Of a stretch of 64,000 nt of DNA, positions 1-8,976 are shown in pieces. Under the pieces are notes generated by a model. The model worked only from the letters and a program-made list of their open reading frames with translations, was not told the origin of the DNA and searched no databases. The stretch lies in contig CP119076.1 of assembly GCA_029027985.1 (NCBI GenBank), positions 3,036,422 to 3,100,421 of the forward strand, in the 5' to 3' direction. The DNA comes from Klebsiella aerogenes. Lineage in GTDB: Bacteria > Pseudomonadota > Gammaproteobacteria > Enterobacterales > Enterobacteriaceae. Numbering within the stretch: position 1 is the stretch's first letter; each line of letters opens with the position of its first letter. The position numbers and the translations under genes are program-made.

Positions 1-1041
1 CTGGCGATGATCGTGCGCGAACCGATTGGCGTGATCGCAGCGGTCGTGCCGTGGAACTTCCCGCTGCTGTTGGCCTGCTGGAAGCTCGGCCCTGCGCTGG
101 CGGCCGGTAACAGCGTGATCCTTAAACCCTCGGAAAAATCGCCGCTCACCGCCCTGCGCCTTGCCGGGTTAGCGAAAGAAGCCGGTCTGCCGGACGGCGT
201 ATTGAACGTGGTAAGCGGCTTTGGCCACGAGGCGGGACAGGCGCTGGCTCTACATCCTGACGTCGAAGTGATTACCTTTACCGGCTCTACCCGCACCGGC
301 AAACAGCTACTGAAAGATGCCGGTGACAGCAATATGAAGCGCGTATGGCTGGAAGCAGGCGGCAAAAGCGCCAATATCATCTTCGCCGACTGTCCGGATC
401 TGCAAAAAGCGGTCAACACCACCGCTGGCGGCATTTTCTATAACCAGGGCCAGGTCTGTATCGCCGGCACCCGTCTGCTGGTAGAGGAGAGCATCGCCGA
501 TGAGTTCCTCGCACGGCTGAAAGAACAGGCGCAAAACTGGCAGCCGGGCAACCCGCTCGACCCAAACACCACCATGGGGATGCTGATTGATAACGCGCAT
601 GCCGACAGCGTGCACAGTTTTATCCGCGGCGGCGAAAGCAACAGCACGCTGTTCCTCGACGGGCGTAAAAATCCGTGGCCTGCCGCCGTCGGCCCAACCA
701 TTTTCGTTGATGTCGACCCGGCCTCGACCCTCAGCCGTGAAGAGATTTTCGGTCCGGTGCTGGTGGTCACACGTTTTAAAACCGAAGAAGAGGCGCTGCG
801 GCTGGCCAACGACAGCAACTATGGTCTCGGTGCTGCGGTATGGACGCGCGATCTCTCCCGCGCGCACCGCATGAGCCGCCGCCTGAAAGCCGGTTCCGTC
901 TTCGTCAACAACTATAACGATGGTGATATGACCGTCCCGTTCGGCGGCTACAAGCAGAGCGGCAACGGGCGCGATAAATCGCTGCATGCGCTGGAAAAAT
1001 TCACCGAACTGAAAACTATCTGGATTGCTCTGGAGTCTTAA
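1..1041 (+). CDS. puuC: Gamma-glutamyl-gamma-aminobutyraldehyde dehydrogenase, 3' part
   Basis: NAD(P)-dependent aldehyde dehydrogenase that oxidises gamma-glutamyl-gamma-aminobutyraldehyde to gamma-glutamyl-GABA in the cytoplasmic Puu putrescine pathway. The reading frame is open from the first base, so the N-terminal third (about 150 of the roughly 495 residues of E. coli PuuC) lies outside the window. Visible family marks are the cofactor-binding PWNFP motif, the general-base glutamate in LEAGGKS and the catalytic cysteine in NQGQVCIAG. It is followed after 2 bases by puuB and then puuE, the same order as the end of the E. coli puu operon, which fixes the assignment better than the ALDH fold alone. 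Confidence 0.93.
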   Translation: MAMIVREPIGVIAAVVPWNFPLLLACWKLGPALAAGNSVILKPSEKSPLTALRLAGLAKEAGLPDGVLNVVSGFGHEAGQALALHPDVEVITFTGSTRTGKQLLKDAGDSNMKRVWLEAGGKSANIIFADCPDLQKAVNTTAGGIFYNQGQVCIAGTRLLVEESIADEFLARLKEQAQNWQPGNPLDPNTTMGMLIDNAHADSVHSFIRGGESNSTLFLDGRKNPWPAAVGPTIFVDVDPASTLSREEIFGPVLVVTRFKTEEEALRLANDSNYGLGAAVWTRDLSRAHRMSRRLKAGSVFVNNYNDGDMTVPFGGYKQSGNGRDKSLHALEKFTELKTIWIALES

Positions 1042-1043
1042 TC

Positions 1044-2324
1044 ATGACTGAACATACCACTAGCTACTATGCCGCCAGCGCCAATAAATATACGCCGTTC
1101 CCGACGCTGGACGAATCGATCAGCTGCGACGTCTGCGTCGTCGGCGGCGGCTACACCGGCCTCTCTTCGGCCCTGCATCTGGCCGAAATGGGCTACGACG
1201 TCGTCGTGCTGGAAGCAGCGCGTATCGGCTTCGGTGCCAGCGGCCGCAACGGTGGACAGCTGGTTAACTCCTATAGCCGCGACATCGACGTCATCGAAAA
1301 AAGCTACGGCCCGGACGCGGCAAAAATGCTCGGCAGCATGATGTTCGAAGGCGGCAATATTATCCGCGAACGCATCCAACGCTATCAGATCCAGTGCGAC
1401 TACCGCCCGGGCGGTCTGTTTGTCGCGATGAACCCGAAGCAAATGGAGACGCTGGAAGAGCAGAAAGCCAACTGGGAACGCTATGGCAACAGCCAACTGG
1501 AGCTGCTGGACAGCCACGCCATTCGTCGTGAGGTCGATAGCGATCGCTACGTCGGCGCCCTGCTCGATCATAGCGGCGGACATATTCATCCGCTGAACCT
1601 TGCTATCGGCGAAGCGGACGCCATTCGTCTTAACGGCGGCCGGGTCTATGAACAATCGCCGGTCACGCGTATTCAGCACACTAATCCGGCGGTGGTCAGC
1701 ACCGCTCACGGCCAGGTGACCGCCCGCTATGTCATCATCGCTGGCAACGCTTATCTCGGCGATAAGGTTGAGCCGGAGCTGGCGAAACGCAGCATGCCGT
1801 GTGGCACTCAGGTGGTGACGACCGCCCCGCTGTCGGAAGCGTTAGCGCGCTCGCTGATCCCGAAAAACTACTGTGTAGAGGATTGTAACTATCTGTTGGA
1901 CTACTACCGTATCACCGGCGACAACCGCCTGCTGTACGGCGGCGGCGTGGTCTACGGCGCGCGCGACCCGGACGATGTTGAACGACTGATTATGCCCAAG
2001 TTGCTGAAAACCTTCCCGCAGTTGCAGGGGGTGAAGATTGACTATCGCTGGACCGGCAACTTCCTGTTGACCCTGTCGCGCATGCCGCAGTTCGGCCGTC
2101 TCGATAACAATATTTACTACATGCAAGGCTACAGCGGCCATGGCGTGACCTGTACTCATCTGGCCGGGCGCTTGATTTCAGAGCTGTTGCGCGGCGATGC
2201 CGAGCGTTTCGACGCCTTCGCCAAACTGCCGCACTACCCGTTCCCGGGCGGGCGCAGCCTGCGTATTCCATTTACCGCCATGGGCGCCGCGTACTACAGC
2301 CTGCGCGACCGTCTTGGGGTCTGA
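1044..2324 (+). CDS. puuB: Gamma-glutamylputrescine oxidoreductase
   Basis: FAD-dependent oxidase that converts gamma-glutamylputrescine to gamma-glutamyl-gamma-aminobutyraldehyde with release of ammonia and hydrogen peroxide. The 426-aa product has the DAO/FAD oxidoreductase layout: an N-terminal Rossmann motif VVGGGYTGLS near residue 32, a second FAD segment GFGASGRNGGQ near residue 62, and a C-terminal YSGHGVT motif. The length equals that of E. coli PuuB. The start codon lies 2 bases after the puuC stop, so the two are almost certainly translated from one mRNA. Confidence 0.95.
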   Translation: MTEHTTSYYAASANKYTPFPTLDESISCDVCVVGGGYTGLSSALHLAEMGYDVVVLEAARIGFGASGRNGGQLVNSYSRDIDVIEKSYGPDAAKMLGSMMFEGGNIIRERIQRYQIQCDYRPGGLFVAMNPKQMETLEEQKANWERYGNSQLELLDSHAIRREVDSDRYVGALLDHSGGHIHPLNLAIGEADAIRLNGGRVYEQSPVTRIQHTNPAVVSTAHGQVTARYVIIAGNAYLGDKVEPELAKRSMPCGTQVVTTAPLSEALARSLIPKNYCVEDCNYLLDYYRITGDNRLLYGGGVVYGARDPDDVERLIMPKLLKTFPQLQGVKIDYRWTGNFLLTLSRMPQFGRLDNNIYYMQGYSGHGVTCTHLAGRLISELLRGDAERFDAFAKLPHYPFPGGRSLRIPFTAMGAAYYSLRDRLGV

Positions 2325-2370
2325 TTCGCCGTTCGGTTCAGTGATTAACTTTTGCTAAAGGGTATCTAAC

Positions 2371-3636
2371 ATGAGCAACAATGAATTCCATCAGCGTCGT
2401 CTTTCCGCCACCCCACGCGGTGTGGGCGTCATGTGCAACTTCTTTGCCCAGAGTGCGCAAAACGCCACGCTGACCGACGTCGAAGGCAATGAGTATATTG
2501 ATTTCGCCGCCGGGATCGCGGTGCTGAACACCGGTCACCGCCATCCGAAAATGGTCGCCGCCGTCGAGCAACAACTGCAGCAGTTTACCCATACCGCCTA
2601 CCAGATCGTGCCTTATGAAAGCTACGTGTCGCTGGCAGAAAAACTCAACGAACTGGCGCCGGTACAAGGCCCGGCGAAGACCGCGTTCTTCTCCACCGGC
2701 GCGGAAGCGGTCGAAAACGCGGTCAAAATCGCCCGCGCCCATACCGGGCGCCCGGGCGTTATCGCCTTCGGCGGCGGTTTCCATGGCCGTACCTACATGA
2801 CCATGGCGCTCACCGGCAAAGTCGCACCGTATAAGCTGGGCTTTGGGCCATTCCCTGGTTCGGTGTACCACGTGCCGTATCCATCGGCGCTGCACGGTAT
2901 CAGCACCGAAGATTCGATTACCGCCATTGAACGCCTGTTCAAAGCCGATATCGAAGCCAAACAGGTCGCAGCGATTATCTTCGAACCGGTTCAGGGTGAA
3001 GGCGGTTTTAACGTCGCGCCGAAAGAGCTGGTTGCCGCCGTGCGCCGTATCTGTGATGAACACGGCATTGTGATGATCGCCGATGAAGTACAGAGCGGGT
3101 TCGCCCGTACCGGTAAGCTGTTCGCGATGGATCACTACGCTGATAAGCCAGACCTGATGACCATGGCCAAAAGCCTGGCGGGCGGGATGCCGCTTTCCGG
3201 CGTAGTCGGTAACGCGCAGATTATGGACGCCCCGGCGCCGGGCGGTTTAGGCGGCACCTACGCCGGTAACCCGCTGGCGGTGGCGGCAGCGCACGCCGTG
3301 CTGGATATCATTGATAACGAGGCGCTGTGCGAGCGCGCGCAGTTCCTCGGCGAGCGCCTGCTGGCGACCCTGCAAGAGATCAAGGGCTGGTGTCCGGCGC
3401 TGGTGGAAGCGCGCGGCGTCGGATCGATGATCGCGGCGGAGTTCTTTGACCCGGCGACTGGCGAACCTTCAGCGGCGATCGCGCAGAAAATCCAGCAACA
3501 GGCGCTGGCGCAGGGCCTGTTGCTGCTGACCTGCGGCCAGTACGGCAACGTCATCCGCTTCCTCTACCCGCTGACGATCCCGGATGCGCAATTCTCCCGC
3601 GCGCTGACGATTCTACAGCGCGTCACCCGTCTGTAA
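2371..3636 (+). CDS. puuE: 4-aminobutyrate aminotransferase
   Basis: PLP-dependent class III aminotransferase that moves the amino group of GABA to 2-oxoglutarate, giving succinate semialdehyde and glutamate; it is the GABA-consuming step of the Puu pathway. The 421-aa length matches E. coli PuuE. Visible are the STGAEAVENA substrate/PLP loop, the FGGGFHGRT segment, the ADEVQSGFARTG motif and the PLP lysine in MAKSLAGGMPL. An AAAGGG ribosome binding site precedes the ATG. A strong hairpin just after the stop ends the operon. GabT is a close paralogue, but the puuCB context favours PuuE. Confidence 0.93.
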   Translation: MSNNEFHQRRLSATPRGVGVMCNFFAQSAQNATLTDVEGNEYIDFAAGIAVLNTGHRHPKMVAAVEQQLQQFTHTAYQIVPYESYVSLAEKLNELAPVQGPAKTAFFSTGAEAVENAVKIARAHTGRPGVIAFGGGFHGRTYMTMALTGKVAPYKLGFGPFPGSVYHVPYPSALHGISTEDSITAIERLFKADIEAKQVAAIIFEPVQGEGGFNVAPKELVAAVRRICDEHGIVMIADEVQSGFARTGKLFAMDHYADKPDLMTMAKSLAGGMPLSGVVGNAQIMDAPAPGGLGGTYAGNPLAVAAAHAVLDIIDNEALCERAQFLGERLLATLQEIKGWCPALVEARGVGSMIAAEFFDPATGEPSAAIAQKIQQQALAQGLLLLTCGQYGNVIRFLYPLTIPDAQFSRALTILQRVTRL

Positions 3637-3644
3637 TGCCCTCC

Positions 3645-3672
3645 GCCGACGGCCCTGGCCGTCGGCTATTTT
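3645..3672. terminator. Bidirectional terminator between puuE and dmlR
   Basis: A perfect 10-bp inverted repeat, GCCGACGGCC and GGCCGTCGGC around a 2-base loop, is followed on the plus strand by TATTTT. The two flanking genes converge here, and the hairpin touches the dmlR stop codon, so it probably serves both. Confidence 0.8.
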
Positions 3673-4598
3673 ACCTCGCTGCTGACGATACACTGCTGGG
3701 GATAGTGCTGCTGAAAATAGTGGCGCAGAAACTCAACGGTGGTGCGAATTTTAGCTGAGGTCGCCAGTCGCGACACGTAGACCGCCCAGACGTTGGCGGG
3801 CTGAAAGTAGTCTGGCAGCACGTGTACCAGATGGCCGCTGGCGATATTTTCACTGACGTCCCACCACGAGCGTAACGCAACCCCCTGCCCGTCCAGGCAC
3901 CACTGATGCACGATTTCGCCATGGTTAGATGACAACGGCCCGGTCACCTTGATCGCGTGCTGGCCGTCTTTGCCGTGCAACTGCCAAACGCCGAAAGGAT
4001 GATCGCGCTCTTTAATCACCAGACACGGCAGCATCGCCAGATCGCTGAGCTGCTTCGGCTGCGGATGGTGGGCAAAGAACGATGGCGAGGCGCAAAGAAT
4101 GCGGTGATTGGTCGCCAGCTTGCGGGCAATCAGATTCGGCGCGATATCATCACCCACACGAATATCGAGATCGACCCCTTCATTCACCAAATCCACCAGC
4201 CGGTCTTCGACGTCGAAACGCAGTTCCAGCTGCGGATACTGACGCGCCAGCGCCGATAGCGCGGGGGCCACCACCCGGCGGCCAAAACCAAAGCTGCTGA
4301 TAATGCGCAGCATTCCCTGTGGCACCTGCCGCACATCGGAGAGTTCATCCATCATCTCATCGACATCCTGCAGAATGCGCTGCGCCCATTCGTAGATCCG
4401 TTCCCCCTCTTCGGTAATGGTGACCCGGCGAGTGGTGCGGTGCAGCAGCATCACGTTCAGGGTTTGCTCCAGCAGCGACACCCGCTTGCTGACGAAAGCT
4501 GGCGACACGCCAAGCTCTTCAGCGGCGGCGGCAAAACCGGCGCGGCGGGCGACCAGCATAAACACGCGTAAATCATTTAGCAGCGGTAGATTATTCAT
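3666..4598 (-). CDS. dmlR: LysR-family regulator of D-malate use
   Basis: Transcriptional activator of dmlA, transcribed divergently from it exactly as in E. coli. The 310-aa protein has an N-terminal winged helix-turn-helix (about residues 4-63, FAAAAEELGVSPAFVSKR) and a C-terminal effector-binding domain. The chosen ATG gives an N-terminus beginning MNNLPLLNDLRVF that lines up with E. coli DmlR; an in-frame ATG 21 bases upstream is possible but neither has a strong ribosome binding site. The 103 bases to dmlA must hold both promoters and the operator. Confidence 0.9.
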   Translation of the reverse strand: MNNLPLLNDLRVFMLVARRAGFAAAAEELGVSPAFVSKRVSLLEQTLNVMLLHRTTRRVTITEEGERIYEWAQRILQDVDEMMDELSDVRQVPQGMLRIISSFGFGRRVVAPALSALARQYPQLELRFDVEDRLVDLVNEGVDLDIRVGDDIAPNLIARKLATNHRILCASPSFFAHHPQPKQLSDLAMLPCLVIKERDHPFGVWQLHGKDGQHAIKVTGPLSSNHGEIVHQWCLDGQGVALRSWWDVSENIASGHLVHVLPDYFQPANVWAVYVSRLATSAKIRTTVEFLRHYFQQHYPQQCIVSSEVK

Positions 4599-4701
4599 GA
4601 TCTGTGTTTTATGTTTCACCAGTTAGCGTGATTAATTATGAACCAGTCAATTATAGGATAGGCAGGTGGTCAAACATCATCGCTAAAAAGTGAGAACCGG
4701 A

Positions 4702-5787
4702 ATGAAAAAAACCTGTCGTATTGCCGCCATCCCTGGTGACGGAATTGGTAAAGAAGTTCTGCCTGAAGGTATTCGCGTGCTGCAAGCCGCCGCGCAGCGT
4801 TGGGATTTATCGCTCAGCTTCGAGCAAATGGAATGGGCCAGCTGTGAATATTACGCCCACCACGGCAAGATGATGCCGGACGACTGGCGCGAGCAATTAC
4901 AGGGCTTCGATGCTATCTACTTCGGCGCCGTCGGCTGGCCGGATACCGTCCCGGACCACATTTCACTGTGGGGCTCGCTGTTGAAGTTCCGCCGCGAGTT
5001 CGATCAGTACGTCAATTTGCGTCCGGTGCGCTTGTTCCCCGGCGTCCCTTGTCCACTGGCGGGTAAAAAAGCCGGCGATATCGATTTTTACGTGGTGCGT
5101 GAGAATACCGAAGGCGAGTATTCCGCTCTCGGCGGGCGCGCCAATGAAGGCACCGAAAATGAAGTGGTGATTCAGGAGTCCGTCTTCACCCGCCGCGGCG
5201 TCGACCGCATCCTGCGCTACGCCTTTGAGCTGGCGCAAAGTCGCCCACGCAAAACGTTGACTTCCGCGACCAAGTCCAATGGCCTGGCGATCAGCATGCC
5301 GTATTGGGATGAACGCGTGGAAGAGATGGCTAAAAACTACCCCGGGATCCGCTGGGATAAGCAACATATCGATATTCTCTGCGCCCGCTTCGTGTTGCAG
5401 CCGGAGCGTTTCGATGTGGTGGTAGGTTCGAATCTGTTCGGCGATATTCTCTCCGATCTCGGCCCGGCGTGTACCGGCACCATCGGTATTGCGCCGTCGG
5501 CGAACCTGAATCCAGAGCGGACCTTCCCGTCGCTGTTTGAACCGGTTCATGGTTCGGCGCCGGATATCTACGGTAAAAACATCGCCAACCCGATCGCCAC
5601 CGTTTGGGCTGGCGCCATGATGCTCGATTTCCTCGGCAACGGCGACGAACGCTACCACGCCGCGCATAACGGCATCCTGGCGGCGATTGAACAGGTGATC
5701 GCCAGCGGGCCGAAAACCCCGGACATGAAGGGCAGCGCCTCGACACAGCAAGTCAGCAACGCCATCTGCCAGGCCATTTTGGCGTAA
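4702..5787 (+). CDS. dmlA: D-malate dehydrogenase (decarboxylating)
   Basis: NAD-dependent oxidative decarboxylation of D-malate to pyruvate and CO2, a member of the isocitrate/isopropylmalate/tartrate dehydrogenase family. The ATG at 4702 gives 361 aa, the E. coli DmlA length; an upstream in-frame GTG would add only four residues. Visible are the N-terminal IPGDGIGKE motif, the substrate-binding arginines around KFRREFDQYVNLRP, the catalytic tyrosine in NTEGEYS and the metal-binding GDILSDLGPA segment. It leads the block into the carnitine genes, so it may also take the malate made from carnitine if that malate has the D configuration (inference). Confidence 0.93.
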   Translation: MKKTCRIAAIPGDGIGKEVLPEGIRVLQAAAQRWDLSLSFEQMEWASCEYYAHHGKMMPDDWREQLQGFDAIYFGAVGWPDTVPDHISLWGSLLKFRREFDQYVNLRPVRLFPGVPCPLAGKKAGDIDFYVVRENTEGEYSALGGRANEGTENEVVIQESVFTRRGVDRILRYAFELAQSRPRKTLTSATKSNGLAISMPYWDERVEEMAKNYPGIRWDKQHIDILCARFVLQPERFDVVVGSNLFGDILSDLGPACTGTIGIAPSANLNPERTFPSLFEPVHGSAPDIYGKNIANPIATVWAGAMMLDFLGNGDERYHAAHNGILAAIEQVIASGPKTPDMKGSASTQQVSNAICQAILA

Positions 5788-5801
5788 TTACCCCGCCCGC
5801 T

Positions 5802-5890
5802 CCCCGGTCGGCTGCGCTTACCGGGGCTACAATGGCACGAGAATATCGCCCGATCGCGTAGCCCGGGTAAGGCGTAGCCGCTACCCGGGA
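5802..5890. repeat. Pair of REP elements in inverted orientation (BIME-like)
   Basis: Two short palindromic units resemble enterobacterial REP sequences: one at 5802-5830 (CCCCGG...CCGGGGCTAC) and one at 5858-5890 (GTAGCCCGGG...CTACCCGGG with a GGCGTAGCC centre). They face each other about 28 bases apart, which is the arrangement of a BIME. They lie between dmlA and the transporter gene and could stabilise the dmlA mRNA or limit read-through. Confidence 0.75.
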
Positions 5891-6186
5891 AAACTCGCGC
5901 CAACTCCCCTCTCTCTTCGATATGCAGAAAACCCCACTCTTGACAAGTGAACCGCGTCACAGCGGCAAACTTTATTGATTCCCACCAGGAAATAACCTGC
6001 GCTGATTCACCTTTTATTATTTCCGTTCCGTGTTTTATTGCTTCACGAATCGGCCAATTGTTTAATCGATGTAACGAAGAAATAATCCAATTGTTAATAG
6101 CTCTTTGCTACGAACCTTGACCCTACAGTGTGATAACAACGACAGGCTAAAGCCACATACGGGCGACCACGCCCAGGAGATCACCC
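5891..6186 (+). promoter_or_regulatory. Leader of the carnitine operon with two direct repeats
   Basis: This gene-free, fairly AT-rich stretch must carry the promoter of the transporter operon. It contains two near-identical elements, CCAATTGTTTAAT at 6054-6066 and CCAATTGTTAAT at 6087-6098, whose starts are 33 bp apart, close to three turns of the helix. That spacing suits a regulator binding twice on one DNA face. No regulator can be named from the sequence, and no clean -35/-10 pair stands out. Confidence 0.35.
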
Positions 6187-7794
6187 ATGTTGAGCAACGT
6201 AAAGAAAAAAGATGTGCCGCTGATTGCCATAAGCCTGGCGGCCATTATTTTTATCGCCGCTACATTAAGTCTCTTCCCCCAGCAAACCGCGCAGGCGGCG
6301 AACGCCATTTTTAACGGCGTCACCCGCCTGCTCGGGTCGGCGGTACAAATCCTGGTACTGATGGCGCTGGGACTGGTGTTATATCTGGCAACCAGCAAAT
6401 ACGGCAATATTCGTCTCGGCGAAGGCAAAGCCGAATACAGCACTCTCTCATGGCTGTTTATGTTTATCTGCGCCGGACTCGGCTCCTCCACCCTGTACTG
6501 GGGCGTAGCCGAGTGGGCCTATTACTATCAAACGCCGGGCCTGAATATCGCGCCGCAGTCGCCGAAAGCGCTGGAATACAGCATTCCTTACTCCTTCTTC
6601 CACTGGGGCATCAGCGCGTGGGCGACCTACACCCTCGCGTCGCTGATCATGGCCTACCACTTCCACGTGCGGAAAAACAAAGGTCTCAGTCTCTCCGGGA
6701 TTATCTCGGCGATCACCGGCGTGAATCCGCAGGGCTTCTGGGGGCGTCTGGTCGACCTGATGTTCCTGATCGCCACCGTTGGCGCGTTAACCATTTCGCT
6801 GGTCGTTACCGCGGCAACCTTCACCCGCGGCCTGTCGGCACTGACCGGCCTGCCGGATAACTTCACCGTTCAGGCTTTCGTGATCCTGCTCTCCGGCGGT
6901 ATTTTCTGCATGAGTTCGTGGATTGGCATCAATAACGGCCTGCAGCGTCTGAGCAAAATGGTCGGCTGGGGCGCATTCCTGCTGCCGCTGATCGTGCTGC
7001 TGGTGGGCCCGACCGAATTCATCACCAACAACATCATCAACGCCATCGGCCTGACCACGCAGAATTTCCTGCAGATGAGCCTGTTTACCGATCCGCTCGG
7101 CGACGGCGCCTTCACCCGCAACTGGACCGTCTTCTACTGGCTGTGGTGGATCTCCTATACCCCGGGCGTGGCGATGTTCGTCACCCGCGTTTCCCGCGGA
7201 CGCAAAATCAAAGAGGTGATCTGGGCGCTGATCCTCGGCAGTACCGTCGGTTGCTGGTTCTTCTTCGGGGTGATGGAAAGCTATGCCATGCACCAGTTCG
7301 TCAACGGCGTGATTAACGTGCCACAGGTGATGCAAACCCTCGGCGGCGAAACCGCCGTCCAGCAGGTGCTGATGTCATTACCGGCAGGTAAGCTGTTCCT
7401 CGCCGCCTATCTGTTCGTGATGATTGTCTTCCTTGCTTCGCACATGGATGCGGTGGCCTACACCATGGCGGCAACCAGCACCCGTAACCTGCGCGAAGGC
7501 GAAGATCCGGATCGCGGCATGCGCCTGTTCTGGTGCGTCGTGATCACCCTCATTCCGCTATCGATTCTGTTTACCGGCGCGTCGCTTGAAACCATGAAAA
7601 CCACCGTGGTGCTGACCGCCCTGCCGTTCCTCGCCATCTTATTGGTCAAAACCGGCGGCTTCCTGCGCTGGTTAAAACAGGACTACGCCCACGTGCCGGT
7701 CCATCAGATAGAAACGCATATGCCCGAGCCGGTCGGCAAAGCCGAATCGCTACCGGTTGGCGCAGTACTCAAAAGCGACGGTCAGTCGCTGTAA
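6187..7794 (+). CDS. yeaV: BCCT-family carnitine/betaine transporter (YeaV-like)
   Basis: Inner-membrane transporter of the betaine-choline-carnitine family, expected to bring in carnitine or a related quaternary amine. The 535-aa protein has about 12 hydrophobic segments and the BCCT signature region rich in tryptophan ([16 protein letters not shown] near residue 320), preceded by a [10 protein letters not shown] segment. An AGGAG ribosome binding site sits 7 bases before the ATG. Placement directly before yeaW, as in E. coli, supports a role in delivering the yeaWX substrate. The C-terminal tail past the last membrane segment is hydrophilic. Confidence 0.88.
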   Translation: MLSNVKKKDVPLIAISLAAIIFIAATLSLFPQQTAQAANAIFNGVTRLLGSAVQILVLMALGLVLYLATSKYGNIRLGEGKAEYSTLSWLFMFICAGLGSSTLYWGVAEWAYYYQTPGLNIAPQSPKALEYSIPYSFFHWGISAWATYTLASLIMAYHFHVRKNKGLSLSGIISAITGVNPQGFWGRLVDLMFLIATVGALTISLVVTAATFTRGLSALTGLPDNFTVQAFVILLSGGIFCMSSWIGINNGLQRLSKMVGWGAFLLPLIVLLVGPTEFITNNIINAIGLTTQNFLQMSLFTDPLGDGAFTRNWTVFYWLWWISYTPGVAMFVTRVSRGRKIKEVIWALILGSTVGCWFFFGVMESYAMHQFVNGVINVPQVMQTLGGETAVQQVLMSLPAGKLFLAAYLFVMIVFLASHMDAVAYTMAATSTRNLREGEDPDRGMRLFWCVVITLIPLSILFTGASLETMKTTVVLTALPFLAILLVKTGGFLRWLKQDYAHVPVHQIETHMPEPVGKAESLPVGAVLKSDGQSL

Positions 7795-7833
7795 TACAAC
7801 CTCTTACTGACAATAATCACAAGGTGACCCTAC

Positions 7834-8958
7834 ATGAGCAATTTGAGCCCTGACTTTACTCTGCCGATTAACTTTTGTGCTAATCCGCAGGACGCCTGGA
7901 CCATCCCGGCCCGCTTCTATACCGACGGCCAGGCTTTTGAACACGAGAAAGAGCGTATCTTCGCCAATAGCTGGATTTGCGTCGCGCACGGCAGCGAGGT
8001 CGCCAAACCGAATGACTACATTACCCGGGAAATCATCGGCGAAAATATCGTTATCGTGCGTGGCCGCGACAACATCCTGCGCGCCTTCTATAACGTCTGC
8101 CCGCACCGCGGCCACCAGTTACTGAGCGGCGAAGGCAAAGCCAAAAACGTGATTACCTGCCCGTACCACGCCTGGGCCTTCAAGCTCGACGGCAATCTCG
8201 CCCACGCCCGCAACTGCGAAAACGTGGCTAATTTCGACAGCGAGAAGGCGCAACTGATGCCGGTACGCCTCGAAGAGTACGCCGGTTTCGTGTTTATCAA
8301 TATGAATCCAGAGGCCGAGAGCGTCGAAGCGCAGTTACCGGGCCTGCAGGACAAAGTGCTGGAAGCCTGCCCGGACGTCCATGATCTGAAACTGGCGGCG
8401 CGTTTTACCACCCGCACCCCGGCCAACTGGAAAAACATCGTCGACAACTATCTTGAATGCTACCACTGTGGCCCGGCGCATCCCGGTTTCTCCGATTCCG
8501 TACAGGTTGATCGCTACTGGCACACCATGCACGGCAAATGGACGCTGCAATATGGCTTCGCCAAGCCGTCCGAACAGTCGTTTAAGTTCGAAGAAGGCGT
8601 AGATGCTGCGTTCCACGGTTTCTGGCTGTGGCCATGCACCATGCTCAACGTCACGCCGATCAAGGGCATGATGACCGTTATCTACGAATTCCCGGTGGAT
8701 GAAGAGACCACCCTGCAGAACTACGATATCTATTTCACCAACGAAGAGCTGACCGATGAGCAAAAATCGCTGATTGAGTGGTATCGCGATGTGTTCCGCC
8801 CGGAAGATTTACGTCTGGTGGAGAGTGTGCAGAAAGGGCTGAAGTCCCGCGGCTATCGAGGTCAGGGGCGCATTATGGCCGATAACAGCGGCAGCGGTAT
8901 CTCCGAGCACGGTATCGCCCACTTCCATAATCTCGTGGCCCAGGTGTTCCAGCCGTAA
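7834..8958 (+). CDS. yeaW: Carnitine monooxygenase, Rieske oxygenase subunit
   Basis: Oxygenase component (CntA/YeaW type) that splits L-carnitine, and in related enzymes gamma-butyrobetaine or betaine, into trimethylamine and malic semialdehyde using O2 and electrons from YeaX. The 374-aa protein carries the Rieske [2Fe-2S] ligands C89, H91, C109 and H112 (CPHRGHQ and CPYHAW). The mononuclear iron histidines H211 and H216 follow E208 (NYLECYHCGPAH); the glutamate in place of the usual bridging aspartate is the mark of CntA-type carnitine oxygenases. It lies 39 bases after the transporter gene. Confidence 0.93.
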   Translation: MSNLSPDFTLPINFCANPQDAWTIPARFYTDGQAFEHEKERIFANSWICVAHGSEVAKPNDYITREIIGENIVIVRGRDNILRAFYNVCPHRGHQLLSGEGKAKNVITCPYHAWAFKLDGNLAHARNCENVANFDSEKAQLMPVRLEEYAGFVFINMNPEAESVEAQLPGLQDKVLEACPDVHDLKLAARFTTRTPANWKNIVDNYLECYHCGPAHPGFSDSVQVDRYWHTMHGKWTLQYGFAKPSEQSFKFEEGVDAAFHGFWLWPCTMLNVTPIKGMMTVIYEFPVDEETTLQNYDIYFTNEELTDEQKSLIEWYRDVFRPEDLRLVESVQKGLKSRGYRGQGRIMADNSGSGISEHGIAHFHNLVAQVFQP

Positions 8959-8976
8959 TCGTTGAAGGAGTTTGCT

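Noticed and set aside
307-987. Long minus-strand open frame inside puuC, with many similar ones across GC-rich genes.
   Set aside because: Shadow frames caused by codon bias of the real plus-strand gene; no ribosome binding site or protein-like character.
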